Shown: piece by piece, positions 33,777-46,739 of the stretch | How the letters are laid out: the number at the start of each line of letters is the position of its first letter | Numbering within the stretch: the stretch's first letter is position 1 | Assembly: GCA_030844895.1 (NCBI GenBank) | Contig: CM061228.1 | Coordinates: forward strand, 134,521,068-134,585,067 | Source: Ambrosia x helenae | Taxonomy: Eukaryota; Streptophyta; Magnoliopsida; Asterales; Asteraceae | Length of the DNA stretch: 64,000 nt | Direction of reading: 5' to 3' | Notes under the pieces: generated by a model | The model's database searches: none | Told to the model about the DNA's origin: nothing | What the model saw: only the letters and a program-made list of their open reading frames with translations | Made by a program: the position numbers and the translations under genes

Positions 33777-34106
33777 TAATTAGCTCAAAGGATCAACTAG
33801 CTGATTTCCTCACCAAACCACTTTCACGATCACCGTTTCTTTCCTTTCGATCCAAGATTGGAGTTTCCAATGGAGCCTCCATCTTGCGGGGGCGTATTAA
33901 CCATACATAACTTTTACCATGATTCATGCCTTGTAATTATTGTATTTATGTTAGTCTTTGGTCAATGTCAATAGCTTAGTCTTAGGAAGTTATTTCTTAG
34001 TCTTTGGTCAAGGTCAATAGTTTATTTCCCTCCTAAACTGAAGCTTCGAGTCTATATATATTGTATGTCCTTCAATAAGAATATTGTACATTTACTCATA
34101 AAAAAA
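33777..34106 (+). mobile_element. Copia 3' end: RNase H tail, purine tract and part of an LTR
   Basis: DQLADFLTKPLSRSPF (33798 on) is the conserved C-terminus of Copia RNase H. A frame end, the tract CTTGCGGGGGCG and an LTR-like start (TATTAACC, perhaps mutated from TGTTAACC) follow. The LTR probably ends near 34106. Everything upstream is deleted. Confidence 0.7.
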
Positions 34107-34301
34107 CTCATATTTGATAGGAAGGAGATAGTTTTCAACTATTGTATTTAACTATTTATCATTTGTTGAACGAGGTAAGTGATAACATTCATGTAACTAT
34201 GATATTTTTTTAATGACACGAATGTAGTAGACATACGAATATAGTTGAATCTCGGTAGATACGTATATACGAATATGTTGATTCTTTTATTGGAATTGAG
34301 T

Positions 34302-34662
34302 GGGTGTTTGGGATTGTATTTCAAAACTTCACTTAGTTACTTTTTCAATAACCCAATAAATCAATAAGCTGTTTGTGTAAACTAGAATTTTGGTTTTGGC
34401 TTTTTAATAAGGGTAAAAAAACTGTTTTCAAGAAGTTAGAAATCATTTGACTTTTGGCTTTTGGCTTTTGGTCATTTTACACTAACAAGTTAAACCAAAC
34501 ACTTTTTAAAATACAACTTATTAACTTATTATCTTTTATCACTACAAAAGTTAATCCAAATACTTTTTTTTTTTAAAACTCATTTTAAAAAAATTTACTA
34601 CTCAATAAGCACTTTTGACAAAAACACTTTTGGAGTTAAATAAGCAATCCCAAACATCCTCC
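34302..34662. mobile_element. MITE with GGGTGTTTGGGATTG ends
   Basis: GGGTGTTTGGGATTG at the left and CAATCCCAAACATCC at the right are inverted ends around 361 AT-rich bp. A fragment of the right end also lies near 48717-48742. Target duplication is not clear. Confidence 0.6.
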
Positions 34663-34719
34663 GAATTTGTGTATTATAATAGACGTCAAAAAAGTCAAGA
34701 GAGATTCGAAGTTTATGAT

Positions 34720-34909
34720 CAGGGGCAAAGCATATGCGAGGGCCAGGGGTGGCCCTGGCCCCCCCTGAATTTTGGCGCAGTAGCGGAAATTTGCGATTTT
34801 CGTGGGTAAATTTAGTTCGGGTTGAGTCCGGCCCCCGCCGATTTGTCACTACCGATCGAAAAAAATTGAGTCCGGCCCCCGCCGATTGGCGAACCAAGCT
34901 TCGCCGCTG
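34720..34909. mobile_element. hAT MITE
   Basis: Ends CAGGGGCAAAGC and GCTTCGCCGCTG flank 190 bp. TTTATGAT and TTTTTGAT (one mismatch) form the 8-bp duplication. A short internal direct repeat contains GAGTCCGGCCCCCGCCGATT. Confidence 0.75.
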
Positions 34910-35142
34910 TTTTTGATAGTGTTGATTTATTAAGATTTTAAGTAGTTATGCTTGTAGGAAAATTCAATATGCAATTCTACAAGATGAGGTATTAACTTTG
35001 ATTGGTTAAAGTTTGTTACATCTAAATTACTTCTTCATTCATAATTTCATTTACGATATCAGACCAACAAACTTCTTCGTTCATTTACGATATCAGAGCA
35101 CAATACAATATTTTGAAAGACGATAAAAACAAAGCTACATGG

Positions 35143-35298
35143 TGTAACATCGCAAAATTTTCCCCAAAATTTTAATACATAAAAAGCCCTTATATATATA
35201 TATTTTTTTATTACACCTTTATCATTAATATTATACAAATGTGCCTAAGTCTTTATTTATCCTAACTCACAACTTATATACATACATAAATGTATATA

Positions 35299-35329
<31 letters not shown>

Positions 35330-36356
35330 TGATTCTAAATTCTTTTTTTTTTTTTAAATAAAGCCTTGAGTCAAATAGTCAAAGTCCTAGTCAAAGTCTT
35401 AGTCAAACAGTCAAAGTCTTAGTCAAATAGTCAATTCATCATAAAACCTTACTTTATGGTGTTGACCAATTTTAATGGCTAATTGAATCCAAAACTAGTA
35501 TAAAAACCCACCTATGACCCATTATACTTTGCACCTCTAATTGTTTCAATCCGATTAAACTTTCCCTCATACCTTTCTTCTATAGTCTATTACTTCTACA
35601 CTTGAAGCTTTGATTATAAGCTCTTGTAATTGGCAACTTTGGGGCTACACATATTCTATTTCTCGAGACTTAATACTTTGCTAAGGTGAGTTTTACATAG
35701 CCCCTTTTCTATTTATCACCATTTTTGGGGTGAAACATGTTACAACATCATTTATGCAATTCAATCATCAATGTGTCTATGTGTTTTTCTATGTTGCATT
35801 ATGTCTTGAACATGACTAGGGTAAACACAATTCTAGCATAAACATTCATCAGCCAAACGGTATACATTGATAGATCTATTGGACTGACAATCCCACCCGG
35901 ATACGTGCCTCCTACAAAGGTAGCGTGGGTGTTTGTTACTGCAATATAAACGAGTGAACCATGAGCGTATGGGATGTACCACAATACAACAGTCACAATG
36001 GTTGATTATGCACTCGATTTACTTCTAGTATGTTTTCACATATGGACTAGATTGCCATGACACATGAATTGCACAACAATTTTATTCGATTATCAAAACC
36101 TATGTAATTCTCACCAACTTTTGTTGACCCAAAATATTTTCAACTTAACATGTTTCAGGTTCTACTTGCTTGAAGATTTGAATTAATGCTTAAAGATGTG
36201 TGCATAGTTTTATTCAATTTGATGTACGAATTCTTGTAGAACAATTGTATGTAATTTATTTAAATCATATAATGAAATTTATTATTTACCATGAGCTACT
36301 GAACAATCATCAATACGTGACATCCCGATGTTTCCGCCATCAGTTGGGGTGTTACA
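35143..36356 (+). repeat. 5' LTR of the 3.9-kb element
   Basis: 1214 bp. It differs from the 3' LTR mainly in the length of an AAT-type microsatellite (35306-35330), a T run and a few substitutions. Confidence 0.9.
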
Positions 36357-36359
36357 GAT

Positions 36360-36371
36360 TGGTATCAGAGC
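36360..36371 (+). promoter_or_regulatory. primer-binding site, initiator Met-tRNA
   Basis: TGGTATCAGAGC lies three bases after the 5' LTR. Confidence 0.9.
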
Positions 36372-37197
36372 CATGGTTATAGGGAATTAGGTTATTAGAA
36401 AAATAATCTAGTCTATAACCATAGGATTATAACCAGTATTGCTTCTTTACTTGCCATTCTCTATCTCCCTCCTACTTCTTATCCCTACTTTCATCCTTAC
36501 AAGAAGGTTGCTCTCCACCATTGGATCTACTCTTAGACTAATAGGACAAAATCCTCAGGTTTAGCCTGAACCACCTTGAGATCTCGTCGAAGTTCTAGAT
36601 TTTAATAACGAACACGTGCAATCTGGAAGGGTGAACGCCTGTATTCTGAGTCTTCTGTCTAGGCTGGCATTGCGCATATATCCCAATCAGACGAGGGACC
36701 CGGATGCCTACCTGGGAATTCTCGGGATGAGTGTTCACTTATAGGCTAAAGCATGTCTTCATATGTTATTAGAATTTAGAATCTTTGATAAGTCAACGTT
36801 TTCGTTTATTCGTTTTAATTAAATGAATAAATGATTACATTCCTTATATTACCTCATTGTCCTTCATTCAACCCATATCTTATTGAACATTCATTACCCA
36901 AATCACTTCCGTAACCAATGCCCTAAACTAAACAGAGATCAAGATCCTCCAGCTACCTAACCGCAAGTCTCACCATTTGACTATTGGTTGCTTTTATTCT
37001 ATGTATTGACGCTATTTGATTCAAGTAATAAAATATTTGTCTGAGAGTTGTTACATGGTGCATGATTGTTTAAATGTGAACTAATTATATAAATCTATAC
37101 AACTACAACTCATATACTGTGCTTGTTATACTTGCTTGCATAAACATGTTATCAATTTGCAACCTATGTGTATAATAAATGCTGCACTTAATAGAGG

Positions 37198-37380
37198 TCA
37201 TCATGCCTTTTCAACAGTCGGGAGAGGCCCTACAACCTGCTCCACGACTGGTGGAGGCTATCGAACCTACTCAACGATTGGTAGAGGTCATTATGCATTT
37301 TCAACAGTCGGGAGAGGCCCTACAACCTACTCCACGACTGGTGGAGGCTATCGGACCTGCTCAACAATCGGTGGAGATAT
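37198..37380 (+). repeat. 90-bp tandem repeat made of 30-bp subunits
   Basis: Two copies about 90 bp apart (TTTTCAACAGTCGGGAGAGG at 37208 and 37298), each with three degenerate ~30-bp subunits ending in GGNGAGG or GGTGGAGG. As 90 is a multiple of three, two overlapping frames stay open across it. One gives a repeated (S/T)(T/V)(V/I)GRG-like peptide and the other QQSGEALQP...RLVEAI. Confidence 0.85.
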
Positions 37381-37803
37381 AGAAGGACGCAAAACTTTAA
37401 TGTAAGGTAAATTGGTGATTGCGGTCCGGAACGTAATCATGAATTTACAGGTACGTTAAGGTAGTGTGAAATTCTATAAAGGTTTTCAGTAAATAACCAA
37501 TTATAAACTCTAGTTACCTGGTAGTTCATTTAGTCTTTCTATAGTCAATCAACTCATGCATTTCTTTTAGGAGTCCTAAAACTTAAGATTCTTATTCTCC
37601 TTGCTATTTTAGATGAACCTAATCCAACCCTTAAAACTCACACATATCAAAACTCTTACCCAAATTATTCGAAACAGTTTATTCTGTTACCTATAAATTT
37701 ATGTCATGCCTTAACTCAAAACTTCCCAAACCACCCTTGTCCTAATTTCTACCCAATCACCTTCAACCCTGTGTTTTCAATAAACTTCGGGACGAAGTTT
37801 CCA

Positions 37804-37817
37804 AAAGTAGGGGAGAC
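37804..37817 (+). promoter_or_regulatory. polypurine tract
   Basis: AAAGTAGGGGAGAC abuts the 3' LTR and is nearly identical to the tract of the element at 6665. The upstream CTTCGGGACGAAG resembles the pre-LTR signature of chromovirus relatives. Confidence 0.85.
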
Positions 37818-39013
37818 TGTAACATCGCAAAATTTCCCCAAAATTTTAATACATAAAAAGCCCTTATATATATATATTTTTTTATTACACCTTTATCATT
37901 AATATTATACAAATGTGCCTAAGTCTTTATTTATCCTAACTCATAACTTATATACATACATAAATGTATATAAATAATAATAATAATAATATGATTCTAA
38001 ATTCTTTTTTTTTTAATAAAGCCTTGAGTCAAATAGTCAAAGTCCTAGTCAAAGTCTTAGTCAAACAGTCAAAGTCTTAGTCAAATAGTCAATTCATCAT
38101 AAAACCTTACTTTATGGTGTTGACCAATTTTAATGGCTAATTGAATCCAAAACTAGTATAAAAACCCACCTATGACCCATTATACTTTGCACCTCTAATT
38201 GTTTCAATCCGATTAAACTTTCCCTCATACCTTTCTTCTATAGTCTATTACTTCTACACTTGAAGCTTTGATTATAAGCTCTTGTAATTGGCAACTTTGG
38301 GGCTACACATATTTTATTTCTCGAGACTTAATACTTTGCTAAGGTGAGTTTTACATAGCCCCTTTTCTATTTATCACCATTTTTGGGGTGAAACATGTTA
38401 CAACATCATTTATGCAATTCAATCATCAATGTGTCTATGTGTTTTTCTATGTTGCATTATGTCTTGAACATGACTAGGGTAAGCACAATTCTAGCATAAA
38501 CATTCATCAGCCAAACGGTATACATTGATAGATCTATTGGACTGACAATCCCACCCGGATACGTGCCTCCTACAAAGGTAGCGTGGGTGTTTGTTACTGC
38601 AATATAAACGAGTGAACCATGAGCGTATGGGATGTACCACAATACAACAGTCACAATGGTTGATTATGCACTCGATTTACTTCTAGTATGTTTTCACATA
38701 TGGACTAGATTGCCATGACACATGAATTGCACAAAATTTTATTCGATTATCAAAACCTATGTAATTCTCACCAACTTTTGTTGACCCAAAATATTTTCAA
38801 CTTAACATGTTTCAGGTTCTACTTGCTTGAAGATTTGAATTAATGCTTGAAGATGCGTGCATAGTTTTATTCAATTTGATGTACGAATTCTTGTAGAACA
38901 ATTGTATGTAATTTATTTAAATCATATAATGAAATTTATTATTTACCATGAGCTACTGAACAATCATCAATACGTGACATCCCGATGTTTCCGCCATCGG
39001 TTGGGGTGTTACA
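37818..39013 (+). repeat. 3' LTR of the 3.9-kb element
   Basis: 1196 bp, TGTAACATCGC to GGTGTTACA, followed by CATGG. Confidence 0.9.
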
Positions 39014-39065
39014 CATGGCATCCTTCATAAAAACATAGATTACTCATTTATTTAAAGTTAACTAG

Positions 39066-39787
39066 CGGTAATGCCCACGCGTTGCCGCGGGTATGTATGT
39101 TTTATTTCAAGAAATTTCTGTACAACATATTGAAAGAATGCAAACATTCCTATAGTTTTGTCACAACCTGAGTTTCACCCAAAAAAACAATAAAGTTCTG
39201 AAACTCAAGGGAAAATTGCACGCCTAACTTTTTAACCAAGCTGACCACATGAAACTACCAATATTTGACCAGTATGAACAAAAATAACTTGTCACAGGTT
39301 TGCATGAGTCAACCAAAATATTTGGTGCAACAATACCCCTTGCGATTACCATCTTATTTAAACAGTAACAACTTTAATGGATGAGTCTACCAAATAATCC
39401 TTAGGGAACAATAGACAACTCACATTCCTAATACCTGCTAGATTATAACATTAACAGGCTAAATAAAATGGTTGCTTAATATTCAGTTGTTCAAACAGAA
39501 CAAATGGTAATTAAAAAAATACCTGAAAATTGGCCGCAACCCACATTGAGCAATCAATATATGGACCAACTCGCTGGTTAGACTCTGACAATTTAAACTG
39601 CAAAACTAAGTTTTACTTCAGGTTCTGCAAACAGCCAAAGTTTGACTTATAAAAGTTATGTGATACTTTCAAGCTCGGGATTTATGTTAATTATTCCATC
39701 ACCTTGACGCAAAAGATATCCTAAGTTGTGGAACTTGATGGGGTTATTGATCTATTTTCAGTTTCACAAAGTCATTACCTTTATCAG
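39066..39787. other. Helitron A body, 3' part
   Basis: AT-rich sequence between the hairpin and the solo LTR. No recognisable exon. Confidence 0.5.
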
Positions 39788-42700
39788 TGTCACACCACGC
39801 CAATGGCGGAAACACGTGGCGCGACGGTTCAAGAGCATAAAGCCAAGATTAACACAAATCATAAGTAATTAAGAAAGACGGAACATTTATTTAAGACGTC
39901 AAAAACATGTTTGATGTTCACACATAAACGATAAATTGTTTGAACACATTAAAGTGGCTTCTCAAAAATATCCCGATGCCTTGGGAATTAAAGTTGAAAC
40001 CCTTTTGAAACACCCGACGCCCATATGAGAGATTCTCCCGACCCTGCTTGCCACATTGTTCATCCTCGATCAATTACCTGAAAGATATGTTTAAAAAGTC
40101 GTCAATATATAAATATTGGTGAGTTCACAGGTTTTAGTTTATCAAACTTTATCACTTTGGGAATTTCCATGTTATGACAATTTATAGGAGTTGCAAGTTC
40201 CTACAATGCTACTTGAGCCTATAATCAAACCAAGACAAATAATAATGCCCCGCTCCAAGTCGTTACTCGGTATTCCTACGACTCGATTTCAGAATACGTG
40301 CACCCCAGGCATACGCCGATGCATAATCGACGCTATCGATTAGGGGTGGGCCTTGTCAGGCACCAATAGTACTATTCAAATATTCCTTCGGTTTCATTTC
40401 CCTGAATTAATGATCATAGTAGAGAGGTCTCAACCCCGAGTGGCGATCACAACTCAAGTACTTATCCCGTCAAACATTTCCCTAACATATCTTTCCCCCG
40501 AAAAACATAAAATAGTTTAAAATGGGGCCGTGAGACTCACCTGAATCTGTGTTTGGCTCGAAAAGGAAGATAGCAAGTTTTGTGGTCCCGCACCTACAAA
40601 CGTCCTAGGCGTATAAGTCACTACACCTATAGTGCATGTGCCTTGGCAAGTTGTACACCCAACTCCCCGACCACGTTTCGTTCCAATTCCCGTTTAATTA
40701 GACGCGTATCCTAGGTTCGTTGGCGATGGTTTACCCTTTTCTTACGAGTTATGTATTATTCTCGTTAATATTCTTTGTAACTTGTATACTATTATTCTCG
40801 ACACGACTCTACCTAACGTATAATTATTTTCCCATTTAAATAATCATACTTAGGATCGTATCGTTCGATATAATGTATTCTTAATACCCGACCCGACTCA
40901 CTTTGCCGCATATTTATTTTCCCATTTAAAAAAGTATGCTAAGGTCTTGTCGTTCGGTAATATATTCTTAACGCCCGACTCAACTCACCATGCCGTACAT
41001 TTATTTTCCCATTTAAATAAATATACTACGATCTTGTCGGTATTCACATGTTCATAGATATACTTCACCTACTCGTCTCGGTTTTCCTTCTCGCATATCT
41101 ATTTTCCCATTCAAATAGATATACTAGAATTTCGTCGAGACGAGCATGTATACATACATCAACGTGTGAATTTTCTTTGTTAAGTCCATACGTTGTTTAA
41201 CGTTTTTAATTCTTTACGATATGTTTTCTCCCACGAATATTCTCTCTAACACTTAGGAAAGTGTTATATAATTTTCACCCATGTTTTATATATTTTACTT
41301 CTTAAAATATATGTATTTTCATCTTGCCGTAATGGCATTCATTTCTCGTTCGTCCGTTTATCCGTTATCGTTAGTTCATGTAACTAAGTCCGTTAGTTAG
41401 CTTTTTCCACATTTTCTTCCAATATGCGTTCTATGGAAATATTATTCATACTTCCAATTCCGAACGTATATTACTTGGAAAAATATACTTTTGTATTTTT
41501 AGTTCAACTTGATATCTTGTATTCCAAAATGTTTCCGATACTTTTATATTCTCATTTATATAAAAGTATCCATTTTTGTACAAGTTTTTCCCAAGTCTTT
41601 ACTTTTGTCCAATATTTTATAAAACCTTTATTTTATAAAATCCTTAAGTTAACTTAACCTCCTATTTTTATAAAACTTCTATTTTTATAAAAATACCTTT
41701 TTCAATAAATACACAAGTATGTTTCTCATGTTTACCAAAACTATACTTGGAAAAACCATTATTTACGTTTTTGACACCAAACTTTCCGTGAACACATTTT
41801 GGACCAAAGTTTCTAAAATACTTATTTTAGTCCATCAACTTTCAAAGTTACATCATTAGTCCCTTAACTTTTAAATGTTACTTTTTCCATCCTAACTTCC
41901 AAAGTTAGCATTTTTTTCATCCAACTAGTGGACTTTGAAGAATCATATTTCTCATGTTTGGTTATTTTTACATTATTCCACTTCTAATATTCTTTTATTT
42001 CATTATCAATGCTTTTAACATGTGTGTTTTATGTTTTTATCCATCATATCCAAATTTCACTCATCCAAGTGAGTAGACTTTGAACATGTAACTTTTTCAT
42101 CCATGATCATCTAACACATTTCTACATATTTTTGGCATTAACTAGTCATCTTATGATGATTAAAACCATCTTTTATCATATTCAAGTCTTTTTCAAAAAT
42201 CATGTTCCAATCATCATCCAACTCAAGTGTATGGACATATTTCTACATTTTCTTAAAATGTCACATTACTAATATTAAATCCATGATTTTTCCATGTTAT
42301 TATTCTTCCATTTTTACTCTTGTAAGATACATTATCTTTATGTTTTCAAAACCATATTCTACCCATCAATGTACAACTTGCTCATAAGATCACATAATAT
42401 GAACATTAATATTCAAAGCAAGGTTAAACTTACTACTAGCTCAAGGCTAGGGAAGACAAAAAACCTTGGATTGGATGGGGTTTAGTGTGTTCTTCCAAAG
42501 GGTTAAGCTCCAAGATCTTGAAACACACAATGGGGTTTTGAAGGATAATGATCTAGAGATGATTTGGTAGTGTAAAATTTGTAAGAAAAATGTATATGGT
42601 TGGGGATATGCTACGGCCAAGAGGGAAGAAGAAGAAGAGTTTTTGGGTTTTTGTTTCAAGTGTTCTTCACTAGCTTGTATATACTATCTCCTTCAAATCT

Positions 42701-43535
42701 TGCAAAGATTACTTGTATCTTATGTAGATTTTGCAATATCTTGGAAGGATTATGTAAGATTATGAAAAATCTTTGGGGATATTATTAAGAGGGTGTTGGC
42801 CGTGAGTTTTGAGAGAGAGAGGAGAGGTGATTAGTTAATTTCTTGGCCAATGTTAATCCATGCAACTAAATGATTGGATTATTAAGAATGTGAAGGGTTT
42901 AATGAGATAACAAAAAGATATTAACCATTTGGGTGGGCCATAGGCCGGCCCCTTGTGGGTGTCTTGGGTGGGGTCCACTTTGCTAAATAATACCCATAAT
43001 TAGTTATGTTTAATTTACTCTTGTTCGGGTACCGCCCGGGTATTTTCGGGTTTTTAATCGCGTGTTATCCGAATATTAAAATACCCTTAACATTCCTTAA
43101 ACATAGTCCAGTTTAATCACTGATAAATTATTTTGGCTTTTGCCGGGTGAAATTATATGTTACGCGCGTATCGGGTGCGGTACGCGCACTTTATTCGTTA
43201 CCGGGAGATTTGTATAACAAGCTTTCACGTATGGCTTTGGAGTTCCAAAACCCATTATATTTTGTGAAATTACGTTTTATTTTATATCCCGGGTGTCCGG
43301 ATCCGTTTCGCTTATTTAATTTTTACCGGGTAATCGCCAGTGTCCATACCGGATAATTTACTCGCACATGATCCTATCATGTTTTGTCATTAAACATATG
43401 CATTCCTATGCATTATTTGGGAATTGCTATCTTTCTAAGGCCTCAGTTATATAATCCACACATAATTACGTTTAATTACATTAATCGCGTATAGTTAATT
43501 AGTACGGAATTACCTTAATTTTGCCGGTTGTTACA
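39788..43535 (-). mobile_element. solo LTR (3.7 kb) inside Helitron A
   Basis: The plus strand begins TGTCACACCACGCCAATGG and ends CCGGTTGTTACA, with perfect ATCAG duplications on both sides. Minus orientation is inferred from TATTGGTGAGTTCACAGG near 40118, the counterpart of TGTTGGTGAGCATTCC in the minus-strand LTRs at 6665. CCAATGGCGGAA near the start also parallels the CCGATGGCGGAA of those LTRs. It is unusually long. Several ~60-bp segments near 40845-41130 share CCCATTTAAATA, a degenerate repeat. No gene. Confidence 0.8.
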
Positions 43536-46500
43536 ATCAGTTCTGAAAGTGTATGGTCTTCCACTTCGACTTTCAAAAGTCAAATCTAGACCGTACCACA
43601 GTGAAGGTGACACTCATAAGACTAAATCCAGGAGACTGAAATGTAGGATGACCAGACAAGAATAAAGTTGCAGGGAAAAAAAGAAAATAAATGCTTAAAG
43701 TTCGCGTTTAAATATTAATCATGAAATAATGTTGTGCTTTTTGACCTGTTAGAGGACTGAAAACCAATGGAGAGTTGATACATGTCAATGAAGATAGAAC
43801 TGTAATGCACCCTTGTACCTTGACCTACAAGATTGATAAAAGAACACATCAAGAAATGATGCTACAATACATTGTAAATGATAAAATGACAATACGGAGG
43901 GTAAGTTAGGCTGGCTAGGGGTGTCAACGAGCCAATTCAGTAGTGATCTACTTGATAGCAAGCCTACATATAAGCACGTCTGATAAATAAGCCTGAGCTT
44001 CACTTATTTAGCTCACTTATTGAGCTCAAGTAAGCTCGCGAGCTTAAACGAGCTTATTATCTAAAGAATGTGCAACAGTCCAAAACAGGACCAGGCCGGA
44101 ACCAAACCAAAAGGATAATTTTGGAGTTACTGGAGAATGTAGCACCAGTTTGGTATCGGTATGGTGCAGAACCGGTTCTATCCCACACCACAAAGAAACT
44201 TAACTTGAGTTCTTAGGCTGTTGACTTCTTTTCAATGTTTCAACCAAATATTTTAGCCCCTAATTCATATACCAACTCAAAAGAACTCTCTTAAAAATGA
44301 AATTGAGATTACCAAATTTCTCCTGTAACATAGTCGAACAGAATTCTCCTAAGCACCATTATTTCACTAAAATAGAATAAAATCAATAAATTGGTTTTGA
44401 ACCAGAGGTCCAAAACCAACCCAGATTAGCTCCGAGTTAAAACCAGTTCAATTCCAAGCCAGACAAGAAGTGGACTACATGTTTAGGCTAGTGATCATGC
44501 TCAATTTCATTGGTGAATAACTAATTTCATTAAATATAACAGTTTTGTACCAGCTGGACTGTAACTAAACCATGATTGAGTTTTGCACACCCCTAGCACA
44601 AAGAAATAATGTACAGATGAACTGACACATGAGCGGCCGGCTAATTTTGACAGAATTTGTGACGTTGATGCAAGATAAACAACCTGTTTCAGACAAAATT
44701 GTTAACAAATTTTTTTTTGAAGAGGTTGTTTGTGCGCGTATACTGTCAAGTTACGTGCACTAAGGATATTATGGCTTCATATTTGAGCATAAAGGTGTAC
44801 CAGTGGCTCCACGCAACAACAAAGAAAAAAACATGCATTACAGATAACATGTTGGTAAAGCTTCTTATTAACTCGTAGTAAAGTTAATTACTGGTTTAGA
44901 ACATAATGAGTTAATAAGAAGCTTTACTTCGAGTAATGATATTAATAGTGAAGCCATTAAAATATAATATTTACCGCCGTGAAGAAGATTCCCTCAGTTT
45001 TCAAGAAGCCAATGAAACTCTCAACCAAGATTTGCTACTTTCATCCTTGAAATTGTTTTCTTGCTGACAATTGTCTTGTTCATGTGTATCTTTAGCAGCC
45101 ATAAAAGGGAGAATAGAGCATGCGCCTGAAAGGGAAGCTACAGAGTATGAGAACCCTTTAACTTGCTATGTCATAACACCTCTTTTCAACTCTCCAACTC
45201 TTACAATGGTACCATTAACATGACTGAAAGGGATGCTACAGAGTATGAGAATCGCCTAAAGTCTGTTCTAATGCATACACCATCCAAATCAATGTGTTCA
45301 AAGACGTAAATAGATCACAACTAACGCTTTGACTATTTATAACTGGTTTTTAAAGGACAAAAAAGCGTTTGCGGGTTATATCGCGCCAACTTGTTCCTGT
45401 GCTAAAAACGGTTCGCTTTGACCCAATACGTTAAGTCATGAACTGCCTGACCCACCCATTTTACTACCTCTAATTTTGGAACAACTAAAGATGAAATATA
45501 AAATAAAACATTAGTAAATAATAAAGATATACAACAGCTGGTTAATAGTTAGTAGACTATGTTGGTCAGAATTGACTGGCCTGCAACCTTCTTATAAATG
45601 GGGAACAAAAACTCTTGAACTGATGCAAATTGATCCAAAGACAAGGCGACCTCTTCCAGGTCTAAACTTAGAAAGTAAAAAAAAAACAAACAAAAAAGGA
45701 GGATATGCTCTTACAAACAATACGCTTGCTTAAAAAAAACAAATTAAATAAGTAAGGTCTCCAAAGAATACTTGAATGAAACGCACGAGCCCAAGCTCTA
45801 TGAGCATAGGACGCAGCCAAACACGAACTTCCTGAAAAAAATAACATCACAAGGTTATTCTAAAAAGTGTGATATATTATTGATAAATAAACGAAATACT
45901 ATTAAAAGCAGCATGACAAATAACAAAAATATAGAATCACTTATCATTGTTTATTCATTAAATGGAAGACCCTTTCACGTAATTTATTTTGGTTTGGGTC
46001 TAACCGCCAACCCTAGCTGCCAAAAAATAAGTCTAACCATTTGCCCCTGGATCGTCACCTTTGGTTCGTCCTCATCGGTGTGAAACACAACCCCATCTTC
46101 ACCAGCGCTTCCTACAGGCATCTCCCTCTGTTTCTCTCTCTCTCTCTCTCTTAATTTGGTGCGCAACAATTAGCAAACAAAAAACACACACCAAACCAAA
46201 TTAACAAAACAATCAAATACATCCGCAATGAGAAATCAAATGAAAGGAAAGTTACCGATGAAGATGTGTGTACAAAACAATCGGGAGCACCACAAACCCA
46301 CTGAAAACACCTAAAACAAGGAGACAAAAAGAACCTAAGAAATCGATACAAAACGACCATCCGTCCTCCAATTCACCTTTGATTGGCTGCTTCACATATC
46401 TACTAAACACCCTAATCACAAAATGATGAACCAAACTAAATTTTAATGATTTATGTAACGGATTATTGATTAGAAACTAAACAGACGCACTTTCAATCTC

Positions 46501-46739
46501 GCATTAAATTGAACAATCCATGGCAAGGATGGATGGAGGGTACCAAAGGAATCACATTTTACATGTTAACTAAAAACAACATATAAAATTACACTAATAA
46601 CCTTACAAGTGTCTTAATTTCCACCTAAGTGACTAATTTACCCCATCAAATAAGCTTTATTAAGTTGTATATGTAGCTACAAAACTTGTACTCATAACAA
46701 AATTACAATCTTGTACATCACTCTTCCTTAATAATATAA
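43536..46739. other. Helitron A body, 5' part
   Basis: No intact gene. It holds a hAT-like MITE (43917-44594), low-complexity CT near 46132-46150, the possible captured exon noted under Helitron A, and the 5' subterminal region (46540-46739), which is over 80% alike with 53870-54037 of Helitron B by eye. Confidence 0.5.
43917..44594. mobile_element. probable hAT-like MITE
   Basis: AGGGGTGTCAA and TTTTGCACACCCCT are imperfect inverted ends. The body has GAGCTC/GCTCGCGAGC motifs like the MITE at 16466. No target duplication was found, and two elements may be merged here. Confidence 0.4.

Larger units (their letters stand above)
35143..39013 (+). mobile_element. complete non-autonomous LTR retrotransposon (3.9 kb), Ty3/Gypsy-like
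   Basis: LTRs at 35143-36356 and 37818-39013 are flanked by perfect CATGG duplications. The LTR starts TGTAACATCGC and ends GGGGTGTTACA, with an initiator Met-tRNA primer site and a purine tract in the right places. The internal region is only 1461 bp and lacks all pol domains. Its leader (ATCAGAGCCATGGTTATAGG, and later AATCAGACGAGGGACCC and TTCACTTATAGGCTAAAG) matches the reverse complement of the element at 6665-12813, so both derive from one lineage despite different LTRs. The two LTRs are almost identical, so the insertion is recent. Confidence 0.9.

Noticed and set aside
35799..35996. 65-residue minus-strand frame found again at 38457-38654
   Set aside because: It is conserved only because it lies in both LTRs of one recent element; antisense to the LTR and with no domain.
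39788..43535. A protein-coding gene in the 3.7-kb block
   Set aside because: TG/CA ends with perfect ATCAG duplications explain the block as a solo LTR; the frames inside are short and without motifs.
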